Source: Candidatus Albibeggiatoa sp. nov. NOAA (GTDB lineage Bacteria; Pseudomonadota; Gammaproteobacteria; Beggiatoales; Beggiatoaceae). From it: DNA of 64,000 nucleotides. Under the pieces are notes generated by a model. It searched no databases. It worked only from the letters and a program-made list of their open reading frames with translations, and was not told where the DNA came from. The position numbers and the translations under genes are program-made. The DNA is taken from positions 62,001 to 126,000 of the forward strand of contig JAOXRS010000136.1 in the NCBI GenBank assembly GCA_025800385.1, written 5' to 3'. Numbering within the stretch: the first letter of the stretch is position 1; each line of letters opens with the position of its first letter. This document shows, piece after piece, positions 39,277 through 49,700 of this stretch.

Positions 39277-40485
39277 TCAGTCTGCTTGACGGCGCAAGAA
39301 AGATGGAATGTCTAAGTAGCTATCTAACTGATTATCAGCGTCTTCTAGGTTGTTATTCCCTTTCTGTTGGGGTTCTACACCGTGTAAACGGGCGACAGTT
39401 GGTTTGTCATATTCTTTGTAATCAGCAACGTTTGCAACTTTAGCAGCGGGTTTCTCAGCTGGTGCTGTTTTAGGCACAATTTTAATCGGTGGGCGTTCGC
39501 CTGATTTAACAGGTTGAGTCGAACTAGAAGAGTTAACACCTGTCGCAATCACAGTAACACGTAACTCATCAGTCATTTCAGGATCAAGTACTGTACCGAC
39601 AACCACAGTGGCTTCATCAGATGCAAAGTCTTGAATTACCTCGCCTAACTCATCAAATTCACCGATACTTAAATCCATACCTGCAGTCATATTGACCAAG
39701 ATACCGTGAGCACCAGATAAATCGATATCTTCGAGTAATGGACTGGAAATCGCTTCCATTGCCGCCTTCTTGGCACGACCTTCGCCTTTCGCATAGCCAG
39801 AACCCATCATCGCTAAGCCCATTTCCTGCATTACAGTAGTTACGTCAGCAAAGTCGACGTTGATTAAGCCTGGGCGGGTAATCAATTCAGAAATACCTTG
39901 CACTGCACTAAATAATACGTCATTGGCTTTTTTGAATGCGTCAACTAAGGTGACATCACGACCTAATACGCTGAGTAATTTTTCGTTTGGAATGATGATA
40001 AGCGAGTCAACGTGCTGAGATAATTCTTTAATGCCTTCTTCAGCAATTGCGCTACGTTTACGGCCTTCAAATGGGAATGGACGCGTGACAACCGCCACAG
40101 TTAAGATATTTAATTCTTTAGCAACTTGTGCGAAAACAGGCGCAGCCCCTGTACCCGTACCACCACCCATACCAGCGGTGATAAAGACCATGTCTGTGCC
40201 TTCTAATAATGCCATGATACGTTCACGGTCTTCTAACGCTGCTTGTTGACCGATTTCAGGATTTGCACCTGCACCTAAGCCACGAGTGACATCTGTGCCG
40301 AGTTGTAAAACTGTTTTGGCAGATGAGTTTTTCAATGCCTGTGCATCAGTGTTAGCACAAATGAAGTCAACACCTTCAATATTGCTAAGTAACATGTGTT
40401 CGACTGCGTTACCGCCGCCACCGCCGACACCGATGACTTTAATTACGGCATTACTACTGTAAGTATCCATTAGTTCAAATGGCAT
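39277..40485 (-). CDS. ftsZ: Cell division GTPase FtsZ
   Basis: Tubulin homologue that forms the Z ring. The 402 residues carry the GTP-binding tubulin signature [10 protein letters not shown], the N-terminal loop [14 protein letters not shown], the T7 catalytic loop [11 protein letters not shown], and the conserved C-terminal peptide [12 protein letters not shown] that binds FtsA and other partners. A variable linker (about 320-385) precedes that peptide. AGGAGG lies ahead of the ATG at 40483-40485. It follows ftsA after a 101-bp gap on the same strand. Confidence 0.98.
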   Translation of the reverse strand: MPFELMDTYSSNAVIKVIGVGGGGGNAVEHMLLSNIEGVDFICANTDAQALKNSSAKTVLQLGTDVTRGLGAGANPEIGQQAALEDRERIMALLEGTDMVFITAGMGGGTGTGAAPVFAQVAKELNILTVAVVTRPFPFEGRKRSAIAEEGIKELSQHVDSLIIIPNEKLLSVLGRDVTLVDAFKKANDVLFSAVQGISELITRPGLINVDFADVTTVMQEMGLAMMGSGYAKGEGRAKKAAMEAISSPLLEDIDLSGAHGILVNMTAGMDLSIGEFDELGEVIQDFASDEATVVVGTVLDPEMTDELRVTVIATGVNSSSSTQPVKSGERPPIKIVPKTAPAEKPAAKVANVADYKEYDKPTVARLHGVEPQQKGNNNLEDADNQLDSYLDIPSFLRRQAD

Positions 40486-40586
40486 AATAAAACCTCCTCT
40501 AACAGTAAACCATCTGTCTACTGATAATACTTAAATCCTGATTGAAACCCAATATTTCGCTATCATCGCATGAATTTCGCCAGTTA

Positions 40587-41819
40587 TCAAAAATTACCTT
40601 TAATCCAGTTCATTGCACGACTGAATACGTTGCCATCACCACCCATCATCGTAATGTCGGAGATGCCTTCATCACGGTGCTTGTAGCCAAATAAAAGTAA
40701 ACCAACCCCTGTGGCATGAATCGGATTACGTACTACATCAACCAAACCTGTGACATATTTTGGATAGCCAATGCGTACTGGCATATGGAATACTTCTTCA
40801 GCTAATTCCACTACGCCATCCATTTTGGCACTGCCGCCTGTAACCACAATGCCTGCTGCAATCAAGTCTTCGTAACCACTACGACGAATCACTGATTGCA
40901 CTAAATTAAATAATTCTTCATAACGTGGCTCGACCACATCAGCTAAGGTTTGGCGGGCTAAATAACGTGGCGGTCTTGCACCTACGCTAGGTACTTCGAT
41001 CATTTCTTCGGCATTGGTTAATTTTGTTAACGCACACGCATATTTGATTTTGATGTCTTCGGCATATTGGGTCGGGGTACGCATTGCCACCGCAATATCA
41101 TTCGTCACCTGATCGCCTGCAATAGGAATCACTGAGGTATAACGAATCGCGCCTTCTGTCCAAATTGCAATATCAGTTGTACCGCCACCAATATCGACCA
41201 AACATACACCTAAATCTTTTTCATCGTCAGTTAATACGGCAGAACTGGACGCAAGCTGTTCCAAAATAATGTCGTCAACTTCTAAACCACACGAACGAAT
41301 ACATTTAATAATATTCTGCGCTGCACTTTCAGAGCCTGAGACTAAATGCACTTTGGCTTCTAAACGCACCCCTGACATACCAATCGGTTCACGAATTCCT
41401 TCTTGATTATCGATTACATATTCTTGAGGTAGGACATGAATGATTTTCTGATCGGCAGGAATCGCAACCGCACGCGCAGCGTCGATGACACGATCCACGT
41501 CATCTTGTGTCACTTCTTTGTCACGTATGGCAACAATGCCTTCAGAGTTCATGCTTCGAATGTGGCTGCCTGCTATCCCTGTGTAAACAGAGTGAATTTC
41601 ACAGCCTGACATTAATTCCGCTTCTTCAATCGCGCGTTGAATCGAGTGGATGGTTGACTCAATATTGACAACCACGCCTTTTTTCAGCCCCCGTGATGGA
41701 TGTTGACCAATACCGATAATTTCAACTTCATCACCTTCAGGAGACACTTCTCCAACAATTGCTACGACTTTGGATGTCCCAATATCTAAACCAACAATTA
41801 GATTTTTGTCTCTTGGCAT
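40587..41819 (-). CDS. ftsA: Cell division protein FtsA
   Basis: Actin-like membrane tether for FtsZ. The 410 residues show the actin-fold phosphate loops: LDIGTSKVVAIVGEV near the N-terminus, LVDIGGGTTDIAIW in the centre, and AGIVVTGGSAKMDGV further on. Subdomain 1C lies at about 85-165. The end is a membrane-targeting amphipathic helix (FSRAMNWIKGNF). GAGGAA is in place before the ATG. It begins 7 bp after the ftsQ stop. Confidence 0.97.
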   Translation of the reverse strand: MPRDKNLIVGLDIGTSKVVAIVGEVSPEGDEVEIIGIGQHPSRGLKKGVVVNIESTIHSIQRAIEEAELMSGCEIHSVYTGIAGSHIRSMNSEGIVAIRDKEVTQDDVDRVIDAARAVAIPADQKIIHVLPQEYVIDNQEGIREPIGMSGVRLEAKVHLVSGSESAAQNIIKCIRSCGLEVDDIILEQLASSSAVLTDDEKDLGVCLVDIGGGTTDIAIWTEGAIRYTSVIPIAGDQVTNDIAVAMRTPTQYAEDIKIKYACALTKLTNAEEMIEVPSVGARPPRYLARQTLADVVEPRYEELFNLVQSVIRRSGYEDLIAAGIVVTGGSAKMDGVVELAEEVFHMPVRIGYPKYVTGLVDVVRNPIHATGVGLLLFGYKHRDEGISDITMMGGDGNVFSRAMNWIKGNF

Positions 41820-41826
41820 AAGTTCC

Positions 41827-42582
41827 TCACTCTGTCCTAGCTAACCGCACCGCAATGCCATTGGTATAACGCAAATCAATGGATAATCCTAAGTCTCCAC
41901 CCAGTGAAGATGCGTATTGTGCTAGGATGCGATGGTAAACTTTCATAAAACGTTGTAAACGCGGCAATATTTCGCCACGACCTAAATTTAATTGAATACC
42001 CTTATCTAAGTGAATTGCCCATGCTTTACGCGGTTGGCAGATTAGTTTTTTTATGTGTAGCGGTACAGCTTGCATGGTTGTTTGTATTTGTTGATAACGT
42101 GTTATCATATCTGGTATACAGTCTTTTTCGCCTGCAAATTGGGGTAGATTTACCAATGGTTGTGAGACATTAAATAATTCACCTGTTGGGTCTACGTAAG
42201 TATTTTTCTGCCACTGTGCTAGTGGTTGATATTCCGTGACTTGCAGGTGTAGTGTATTGAACCATACTGGTTTTACCGTCACGTTTTTTATCCAAGGCAA
42301 ACTTAGTGCCGCTTGTTCAATTTTGTCTGTTTGTAAATAAAATAAGCCTACATTTAAATAAGGTGCAATCACTTTTTGTACATCATTAGGGTTAGTTTGT
42401 TGTTGCCCGTCAATAGTGATCTTTTTCACTAAAAAACTTTGTGGGTGGCTAAGCCACCATAGTAATACACTGATAAATAATAGACTGCTAGCCAAGGCAA
42501 TGAGTATGATTAACCAATACTGATTAACATCTTGTGATGGTTCATCATTTGTCATTTTACGACGGGCTTGTAATACACTCAT
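41827..42582 (-). CDS. ftsQ: Cell division protein FtsQ
   Basis: Bitopic membrane protein of the FtsQBL complex. 251 residues: a cytosolic tail (about 1-22), one membrane helix (about 24-44, WLIILIALASSLLFISVLLWW), a POTRA domain starting VKKITIDGQQQTNPNDV, and the FtsQ beta-domain with GELFNVSQPL, ending in IDLRYTNGIAVRL. Sequence divergence is usual for FtsQ; context and domain order make the assignment firm. The ATG at 42580-42582 has a weak Shine-Dalgarno. It lies 35 bp after ddl. Confidence 0.93.
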   Translation of the reverse strand: MSVLQARRKMTNDEPSQDVNQYWLIILIALASSLLFISVLLWWLSHPQSFLVKKITIDGQQQTNPNDVQKVIAPYLNVGLFYLQTDKIEQAALSLPWIKNVTVKPVWFNTLHLQVTEYQPLAQWQKNTYVDPTGELFNVSQPLVNLPQFAGEKDCIPDMITRYQQIQTTMQAVPLHIKKLICQPRKAWAIHLDKGIQLNLGRGEILPRLQRFMKVYHRILAQYASSLGGDLGLSIDLRYTNGIAVRLARTE

Positions 42583-42617
42583 AGTTTTTCTGTTCCCGAC
42601 GTACTAGGGAGTTAATG

Positions 42618-43529
42618 TTATTTTTTGGCTGTTTTTAAGATTTCTACACATAACTGCCCAAAATCGACACCACTTACATTAGCTGCCATTGGCACTAAGC
42701 TATGGTCTGTCATCCCAGGAACAGTATTCACTTCTAATAAATAAGGTTGGCCTTGTTCATCACAAATCATATCCACACGCCCCCAACCACTTGCACTCAC
42801 AGCATTAAACGCACGCAAGGCTAAATTTTGTAATTTTTGCTCTTCCATTTCAGATAAACCACAAGGGCAAATATATTGTGTGGTATTTTCTGTGTATTTT
42901 GCTGCAAAATCGTAAAAATCTCGGGGGGTTTCTAAGCGAATGATGGGCAACGCTCTATTATGCAAAATTGCAACGGTATATTCCACACCTGTTACAAATT
43001 TTTCTGCAATCACAGTACATTGATATTCCGCAGCTTGTTGCCACGCCTGCTTTAATTCGTCTACTGCTTTGACTTTTGCCATACCCACACTTGAGCCTTC
43101 TAACACGGGTTTCACCATCAACGGCAAACCCAATAGCTCAGCAACTTCGTTAAAATCGGTATATTCATCTAAGATAACAGATGTGGGGGTAGGAAATTCA
43201 GTAGCTTGCCAGATTTGTTTAGTGCGCAATTTATCCATTGCTAATGCAGAGCCTAAAATCCGACTGCCAGTATAAGGCAAATTCAAGGTCTCTAAATAAC
43301 CTTGGATTGTTCCATCTTCACCGCCACGACCATGTAATGCAATAAAGATTGTATCGATCTCTTTTTCAGTCAATAAGTGTAGTTGTGTTGCCGTATCAAC
43401 CCCAATAGCATCAATACCTTGTTGGAGTAAAGCTTCTAGCACAGCTTGCCCACTTTTCAGTGAAATCACCCGCTCTGCTGAGTTGCCACCCATTAACACA
43501 GCCACTTTACCAAATTGCATTGTCGTCAT
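42618..43529 (-). CDS. ddl: D-alanine--D-alanine ligase
   Basis: ATP-grasp enzyme making the D-Ala-D-Ala dipeptide for peptidoglycan. Visible blocks are KVAVLMGGNSAERVISLKSG, FIALHGRGGEDGTIQGYLE, the ATP-grasp MVKPVLEGSSVGMAK and the metal/ligand end LEVNTVPGMTDHSLVP. From the ATG at 43527-43529 the protein has 303 residues. An in-frame TTG 30 bp upstream is less likely, and an ATG at 43518-43520 is another option. In the usual order murC and murB lie upstream, but here the neighbouring sequence is an AT-rich toxin-antitoxin remnant, so the cluster is interrupted. Confidence 0.95.
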   Translation of the reverse strand: MTTMQFGKVAVLMGGNSAERVISLKSGQAVLEALLQQGIDAIGVDTATQLHLLTEKEIDTIFIALHGRGGEDGTIQGYLETLNLPYTGSRILGSALAMDKLRTKQIWQATEFPTPTSVILDEYTDFNEVAELLGLPLMVKPVLEGSSVGMAKVKAVDELKQAWQQAAEYQCTVIAEKFVTGVEYTVAILHNRALPIIRLETPRDFYDFAAKYTENTTQYICPCGLSEMEEQKLQNLALRAFNAVSASGWGRVDMICDEQGQPYLLEVNTVPGMTDHSLVPMAANVSGVDFGQLCVEILKTAKK

Positions 43530-43658
43530 CTTGATAATTCTGTTGCGATAATTACACAAATTGTAGCATATTGTGTTTTTTTAGGGTATGTGTGTTGGAA
43601 ATAAGCCACAAAATAACAAGTACTTCGTAAATCATTTTTAATAAGGCTCAGCTTTGTT

Positions 43659-43823
43659 TTGGATGGTTATTTTTTAGACTATTGTAAAAAAGCTTTGCAG
43701 TCTTATTTGTTTAAGCAGGAAATACAAAATATTCAACAAACATTAGATGTGATGAGTCGAGATGAATTGAACCATTTAAAAGCTGAGTTTGAAAATTATC
43801 AGGCATTATATCCGCATGGATAG
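43659..43823 (+). pseudogene. Possible gene remnant upstream of the antitoxin
   Basis: An open frame of 54 codons, starting at best with TTG, encodes a lysine/tyrosine-rich helical peptide (LDGYFLDYCKKALQSYL to FENYQALYPHG). It has no ATG, no clear ribosome-binding site and no recognised family. It lies 42 bp before the antitoxin and is probably a fragment of a lost gene. It could also be a very small real gene. Confidence 0.3.
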
Positions 43824-43865
43824 TTTTGTATAAGTTAAAACATAAATTTAAAAAGGGTCATCCCC

Positions 43866-44084
43866 ATGTTATTGAAACAGAATTTAATAAAGCAAATAGA
43901 ACAGCTCTCCCCAACAGAGTTGATTTTATTAGATAGTTTTGTGCAGACATTAACCCAATCTACAAAACAGCAGCAAAACCAATCTGATTTAAAGCAAACT
44001 TTACAAAAAGCAAGATTGGCACTATCTAATTGTCAGGGAAGTTTATCAGAGGATATTATTCAAGCAAGAGAAGAAAGAATCTAA
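43866..44084 (+). CDS. VapB-like antitoxin
   Basis: A 72-residue protein: a helical N-terminus (NLIKQIEQLSPTELILLDSFV), a glutamine-rich middle and the C-terminal tail LSEDIIQAREERI. Tails of this kind with D-I-x-x-x-R-E-E-R are common in VapB/Phd-type antitoxins paired with PIN toxins. AAAGGG precedes the ATG. Its stop overlaps the start of a PIN-type open frame (TAATG), the classic antitoxin-toxin layout. Family is inferred from the tail and partner; no DNA-binding motif is obvious. Confidence 0.65.
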   Translation: MLLKQNLIKQIEQLSPTELILLDSFVQTLTQSTKQQQNQSDLKQTLQKARLALSNCQGSLSEDIIQAREERI

Positions 44085-44200
44085 TGTTTTTTGTTGATAC
44101 TTGTGCGTTGGTTAAATACTTTCATCATGAGGAGGGAACTTCTCAGGTTATTGACTTGATAGATAATCAATACTATGGATATTTTATATATGAAATATGA
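44084..44200 (+). pseudogene. Truncated VapC (PIN-domain toxin), N-terminal part only
   Basis: 38 codons starting MFFVDTCALVKYFHHEEGT: the first beta-strand with the metal-binding Asp5 and the usual VKxxxxEEGS block of VapC ribonucleases, followed by a short helix ending at a stop after YEI. A VapC needs about 130 residues and three to four acidic residues, so this one is inactive as it stands. The loss occurs at about 44165-44190, where the AT-rich next gene begins. No remainder of the PIN domain was found downstream. Confidence 0.7.
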
Positions 44201-44987
44201 AAAAACAAAAAAAGGCAATCCAAATAGATTAACTATATGTCAACACACTTTTCCTGCAGCTAGTATTAATAGGTTTACTAGGAATGGTAGCGTTGAGGTA
44301 AAACGTATTAGAAAAAGTAAAAGTTTTCTTCTAAAGCCTGATAATCAGCTTTTTTGTGCAAAAAGAGTTTGGAATCAAAGTATAGAATCTGGTTTTATGA
44401 AAACTATTGAAGACAGTTATCAAATCTTAGCTGAACAAATTTTAGGTGAATGGCGGATGCAGGGAAATATTAAGCATTTAAATAATGATGAGCAAGATAT
44501 TATCACTAATATGTATTTATTATGGAATATTAGAGACCATAGGAAAAGAAATCTTTTAGAAAATCAAAAAATAGGAGAACAAAAGACTGAAAGCTGTATA
44601 GAGACACTAAGTACACAAAGAGATTATAATCCGAATGACTTAGAAATATTTGAAAAAAACGGTATTGGGGTTGTCCGATCAGACTTAACAATATCAAATA
44701 GAGATATAAACCAAATAACAATTCAACTAGAAATATTTAAGGCTAAAGAAAAAATGAAAAGAGACGGTATACAATGGGGAATACTTAAAGCTACAGAAGG
44801 ACAATTCATTGTTCCAGATAATTTTTCTAAAGCTACAATTCTTCCATTATTTCCGTCTATCTGCTTTTTTTCAAAAAGTAAAAATGACTGTATTGGAAAA
44901 AAAGAGGTTTGCGAAATAAATAAGTTAGCTATTGAGAGCAGTAGAGAATATTATTTTGCAAAGAGTATAGATGACTGTCCAAAATGA
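44190..44987 (+). CDS. Unknown protein of an AT-rich accessory gene
   Basis: 265 residues from the ATG at 44190 (a frame-open ATG exists 15 bp upstream). The N-terminus, KKGNPNRLTICQHTFPAASINRF followed by FCAKRVWNQ, belongs to a family I have seen only as hypothetical proteins with a KKGNPHxLTxxQHxxP pattern. No domain or catalytic motif is known to me. Its base composition is clearly more AT-rich than the neighbouring genes and it uses AGA/ATA codons often, which suggests transfer. It directly abuts the broken VapC frame. Function unknown; an accessory role such as defence is only a guess. Confidence 0.6.
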   Translation: MKYEKTKKGNPNRLTICQHTFPAASINRFTRNGSVEVKRIRKSKSFLLKPDNQLFCAKRVWNQSIESGFMKTIEDSYQILAEQILGEWRMQGNIKHLNNDEQDIITNMYLLWNIRDHRKRNLLENQKIGEQKTESCIETLSTQRDYNPNDLEIFEKNGIGVVRSDLTISNRDINQITIQLEIFKAKEKMKRDGIQWGILKATEGQFIVPDNFSKATILPLFPSICFFSKSKNDCIGKKEVCEINKLAIESSREYYFAKSIDDCPK

Positions 44988-45016
44988 TTAGAATACATTA
45001 GTAGGAAGACTATAAA

Positions 45017-45047
45017 GAGTGCAACTAAAGAGTTTTAAGTCGCACTC
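45017..45047 (-). terminator. Terminator after the GGDEF-protein gene
   Basis: GAGTGC-A-ACT (45017-45026) pairs with AGT-C-GCACTC (ending 45047) around one A-C mismatch. On the minus strand a TTT-containing tail follows. It lies between two convergent genes. Confidence 0.5.
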
Positions 45048-45058
45048 ATACAACTACC

Positions 45059-46732
45059 CTAAACCAAAATCTCCTCAGTTTCGGTATAAACAAAATACGT
45101 ATTTTTACCTTGTTCTTTAGCTAGATACATTGCCATATCCGCATGTTGTACTAGCACCTCAATTGCAAACTGCTCATCACAATCTTCGATTTCTGGGAAA
45201 AAGCTAATGCCGATGTTGGCATCAATTTGTAACTCACGCCCGTCGACTTTTATCGGTTGGGCAAGTTGTTGGAAAATTCGCTCAGCGACCAAACGCACAT
45301 CATAATCCTGATTAATCGAAGACAAAATAATTGCAAATTCATCGCCATCAACCCGCGCAATACTATCGCCTTCACGCAAACAATTTTTTAACAATTGGGC
45401 AATTAAACGCAAATAATCATCACCGACATCAAAACCAAAGGTTTCATTCACTTCTTTGAAATCATCCAAATCCAAATACAACAACGCTACCCGCTCATCC
45501 TGTCGACACGCCCGCGTCAACTGTTCATGGAATAACAAACGATTAGGCAACTTGGTCAACGAATCATAATGAGTCAACAGGCGCATCCGCTCATCATCTT
45601 CTTGCAACGAATCAATATCCGAATACACCGCCACATAATGAGTAATTTCGTTATGCTCACCGCGCACCGCACTCAACGACAACCAAGTGGAAAAAATTTC
45701 ATCATCTTTGCGCTTATTCCAAATTTCTCCACGCCAGCGACCTGTTTCCCGCGCTTGTATCCACATGTCTTCATAAAACGCGTCATCATGATTGCCTGAT
45801 TTTAAAATCCGTGGATTCTGGTCTAACACCTCTTCGTAACGGTAGCCTGTGGATAATAAAAATGACTGATTCACATCAACAATTTTACCTTCAGCATTGG
45901 TAATTACGACTGCATCCGACGTGGTTTCAAATACTTTCGCAGCTAAACGCTGTTTTGATTGCGCCCGTTTACGTTCGGTGACATCTTCGACCATTTGTAC
46001 AATAAATTGTGGTTCTTCATTCGGACTTTTAATTAATGAGGTGGTAATTCGACCCCATAACATTAAACTTTGCCCACGGAAAAAATATTTCTCCATTTGA
46101 TAAAAATCACGTTTATTGTTAACCAGTTGCTGATGGAATTCTTTCTCGACTGCGGTGTCATAAGGATAAAATAATTTACCGAATAATTTATGATGCAATT
46201 CGTGTTCGGTTAAGCCTAAAATCTTTTGCAAAGCAGGATTCACATGCTGCACATGCCCATCCATATCGGTTAAGGCAATACCCATCGCGGAAAATTCAAA
46301 AATGCCTCTAAACCGCGCCTCACTACGACGCAACGCCACTTCTGCCCAACGCGCTTGCAAGGTCACTTTGACCCGATGCCGCAACACCGCCCAATGCACA
46401 GGCTTAGTCACATATTCTAACGCGCCTGCACTAAATGCCTTATCAACCGAATCTTCATCATCCAACGAGGTAATCATGATAATCGGGGTATCGGTGTCAT
46501 CAATATCCCGAATCGCACGGCACGCGGTAAAACCATCCATCACAGGCATCATCGCATCAAGCAAAATCAAATCTGGACGACGCTGTTTAAACTGTTCAAT
46601 CGCCTGCTCACCGTTGACCGCTTCAATCACCACATAGCCTTGCTCTTCCAACAGGTTACGCAACATGCTACGCAAAAATGGGTCATCGTCGGTCACTAAA
46701 ATCAATGGGGCTTGTTCATATTCGCTAAACAT
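45059..46732 (-). CDS. Response regulator diguanylate cyclase (REC-PAS-PAS-GGDEF)
   Basis: 557 residues. REC (about 10-125) has the acidic pair in VTDDDPF, acceptor Asp in LILLDAMMPVMDG and Lys in YVTKPV. Two PAS domains follow (about 140-260 and 265-390, with VEDVTERKRAQ between). The GGDEF domain (about 395-550) begins YDSLTKLPNR. Its active-site motif reads DGDEF rather than GGDEF, and an intact inhibitory site REGD lies five residues before it. It likely makes cyclic di-GMP when phosphorylated. The ATG at 46730-46732 overlaps the last codons of the upstream giant kinase by 8 bp, so translation is coupled and the kinase is the probable partner. Confidence 0.92.
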   Translation of the reverse strand: MFSEYEQAPLILVTDDDPFLRSMLRNLLEEQGYVVIEAVNGEQAIEQFKQRRPDLILLDAMMPVMDGFTACRAIRDIDDTDTPIIMITSLDDEDSVDKAFSAGALEYVTKPVHWAVLRHRVKVTLQARWAEVALRRSEARFRGIFEFSAMGIALTDMDGHVQHVNPALQKILGLTEHELHHKLFGKLFYPYDTAVEKEFHQQLVNNKRDFYQMEKYFFRGQSLMLWGRITTSLIKSPNEEPQFIVQMVEDVTERKRAQSKQRLAAKVFETTSDAVVITNAEGKIVDVNQSFLLSTGYRYEEVLDQNPRILKSGNHDDAFYEDMWIQARETGRWRGEIWNKRKDDEIFSTWLSLSAVRGEHNEITHYVAVYSDIDSLQEDDERMRLLTHYDSLTKLPNRLLFHEQLTRACRQDERVALLYLDLDDFKEVNETFGFDVGDDYLRLIAQLLKNCLREGDSIARVDGDEFAIILSSINQDYDVRLVAERIFQQLAQPIKVDGRELQIDANIGISFFPEIEDCDEQFAIEVLVQHADMAMYLAKEQGKNTYFVYTETEEILV

Positions 46733-49700
46733 GTCTAAATTTCTCCAACGCAAGCTTAAGTTGTGCTGATTCTTTGGGTAATTGCTCAGTGACGAGTTGC
46801 TTGGCGGTTGCTAAATCATTGGCTTTTCCAAGTTGTTCTAATTGAATACAAAATTGTTGCATTTTCTTCGCCCCAAGGTTGGCACATGCCCCTTTGAGTT
46901 TATGCGCCGCTTGATACAGTGCTGAGCTATCGTCTGTGGCGTGTTCAATCGCCTGCGTATAATTCGGCAATTCGTCCAAAAACAGATTAATAATCCAACC
47001 CAACCCCTTGCCGCGCATTTCCTGCCTTAAAGTTTCTAATATATTATCATCAACCACAGGATAATATTCAGTTTGTTTTGATGCCGTTACGTTATTTTCT
47101 ATTAAATCAGGTTGTTGAATTCGCTTCGCCGTATCCGAAACCAGCCATTTTGCCAACACTTGATATAATTCTTTAATTTTAACGGGTTTACTTAAATAAT
47201 CATCCATACCCGCATTTAAACAACGTTGCTTGTCTTCTGCCATCGCATTGGCTGTGAGCGCGATAATCGGCAAATGGTGCTGAGTTTGTTGCTCTTGGGT
47301 ACGCACATGTTGCGTTGCAGTAAAGCCATCCATTTCAGGCATGTGACAATCCATTAATACCAAATCAAAATAATGGGCTTTGAGCATTTTCAAGGCTTGT
47401 AAGCCATTTTCTGCGACTTTGATTTGACAGCCCAATTGCAACAGCATATCACTGACAACTGCTTGATTTATCTTATTATCTTCTACAACTAAAATTTGAT
47501 GATCTTGTAATTGCGATAATGGTTCATGGGTTTGCTGCTGCGATGCAGTATGACGCTTACCCATAATATCGCCCAAGGTGGCAAAAAACGTCGTCTGGGT
47601 TAACGGTTTCGCCACATGCCAAATCATTTGATTGCTATTGGCTTCCTTAGGCAGTTTCTCATTAATCAAAGTCAAGATGATGACGGGCGTTCGTGCCAAT
47701 TTCGGATCATTTTGCATCGCCTTCGCCATATTTAAGCCACTCATCGCGGGCATATTGTAATCACTTATCACTAAATGATAGCCCTGTCCTTGCCCACTGG
47801 CAGTGCGTAATTGACGTAAGCCATCACCTGCATGAACGGCGGTATGTACCTCTAAACCCCAGCTATTCAGTTGGCTAAACATGGTTTCACGTTGATGCGA
47901 TTCGGGTGTAACCAATAAAATGCGGCTATTTTGCCAGTAATTTAATACTTCCTCGTCAAACTCGTTATGAACGTCGGCTTTCTCCAGCGGCAATTCAAAA
48001 AAGAAATGACTGCCTCGCCCTTCGACACTGAACACATCAATCATACCATCCATGGCTTCGACTAAACGTTTGACAATCGCCAGCCCCAAACCCGTGCCAC
48101 CATAACGCCGAGTCGATGAACTATCCGCTTGTGAAAAAGGTTGGAATAAGCGTTTTAGTGCCTGCTTGCTCATGCCAATCCCCGTGTCGTTAATCGCAAA
48201 ATGTAAAATCAGATGGGTATCGGTTTCTTTTTGTACTTTGACTAAAAACGTGATTTCACCTTGAGGCGTGAACTTAATTGCATTATTTAATAAATTGCTG
48301 ATAATTTGTCGAATTCGGGTTGGATCACCACATAAATTGTAAGCAATCGGCTCTAAATCACAATGAAACTCAATGCCTTTGCTATGCGCGTTATAAGCAA
48401 ATAAATTAATGACATCTTCCAACAAGGTATGTAATTTAAACTGAATTGTTTCTAAACTGAGTTTTCCAGCCTCAATTTTCGAAAAATCCAAAATATCATT
48501 AATAATCGTCAATAAACTTTCGCCTGAACTACGGACAGTCTCCACATACAGTTGTTGTTGCTGTGAAAGTTTGGTTTGTAACAATAAATCCGTCATGCCA
48601 ATCACGCCATTCATTGGGGTACGGATTTCATGACTCATGGCGGCTAAAAATTCGCTCTTGGCTTTGCTGGCGGCTTCGGCGGCTTCTTTGGCTTGGCGTA
48701 ATTCGGTTTCGGCTTGTTTGCGTTGGGTGATGTCACGGGTAAAACTGAAGTACGCGCTGCGGTGGCTGATTTGGCAATCTTCGACATAAGCACTGCTGAC
48801 TTCGACGGGCACTTCTTTATCATCGCGGGTCAATAGCATGGTTTCAAAAATCCCATAGCCTTTGGTTTTGACTTGTTCAGCTTGGGCTAATACCAAATCG
48901 ATAACGTGCGTAGGGTGCAAATTGCGAATCGAGGTGTCTAGTAACATCTCACGCTCATAGCCAACTAATTTACAGTAAGCGGGGTTGACTTCCATAATTC
49001 TGTTTTCAGGGTCAACAATACAAAAACCGTCAATTGAATTTTCTAAAATCAGCTGGTTACGAATCGATTGTTCTTGTAAAGCTTGTTCAACTTTTTTGCG
49101 CTGGGTAATGTCACGCAATGAAATCACATACGCAGGTTTGCCTTCCCATTCACTTTCCGCCAGTTGCATTTCCACAATTCGATTGCGCTGTTCCACATCA
49201 GGGTCACGTACAGGAATATTGACCTCAGCTTTATTGTCGCTGTCAAAATGTGGGATAACATTGGTGGTTTCAAACTGCTGTCCAATCAAATCATAATACG
49301 GCATTTGGTACAGTTTTTCCGCTGCGGGATTGACGAAACGAATATAACCCTGACGATCTAAAATCAGCATCCCATCACTGTTGGTTTGAATAATGGTACG
49401 GAATTGATCTTTACTACGATGTAATTCGACTTCTGCCTGTCGACGTGCCATTGTGCCGCGAATACTGTCGCCAACCGCTTGTAATAAAAACATTTCATGA
49501 TTTGACCAGTGCCGTTCGCGCTGACAATCATCTAAGCCGATAAAGCCCCAGAATCGCTTGTTAAACATAATGGGCACAAGCAAGACTGAAATCACCCGCT
49601 TGCGTTCAAAGCTACAACGCTCATCTTCAGGAAAATCTCGCACTAGGCCACCAATAGTTTTGCCATCCAACAAACGGGTATACCATCTTGGTAAAAATGC

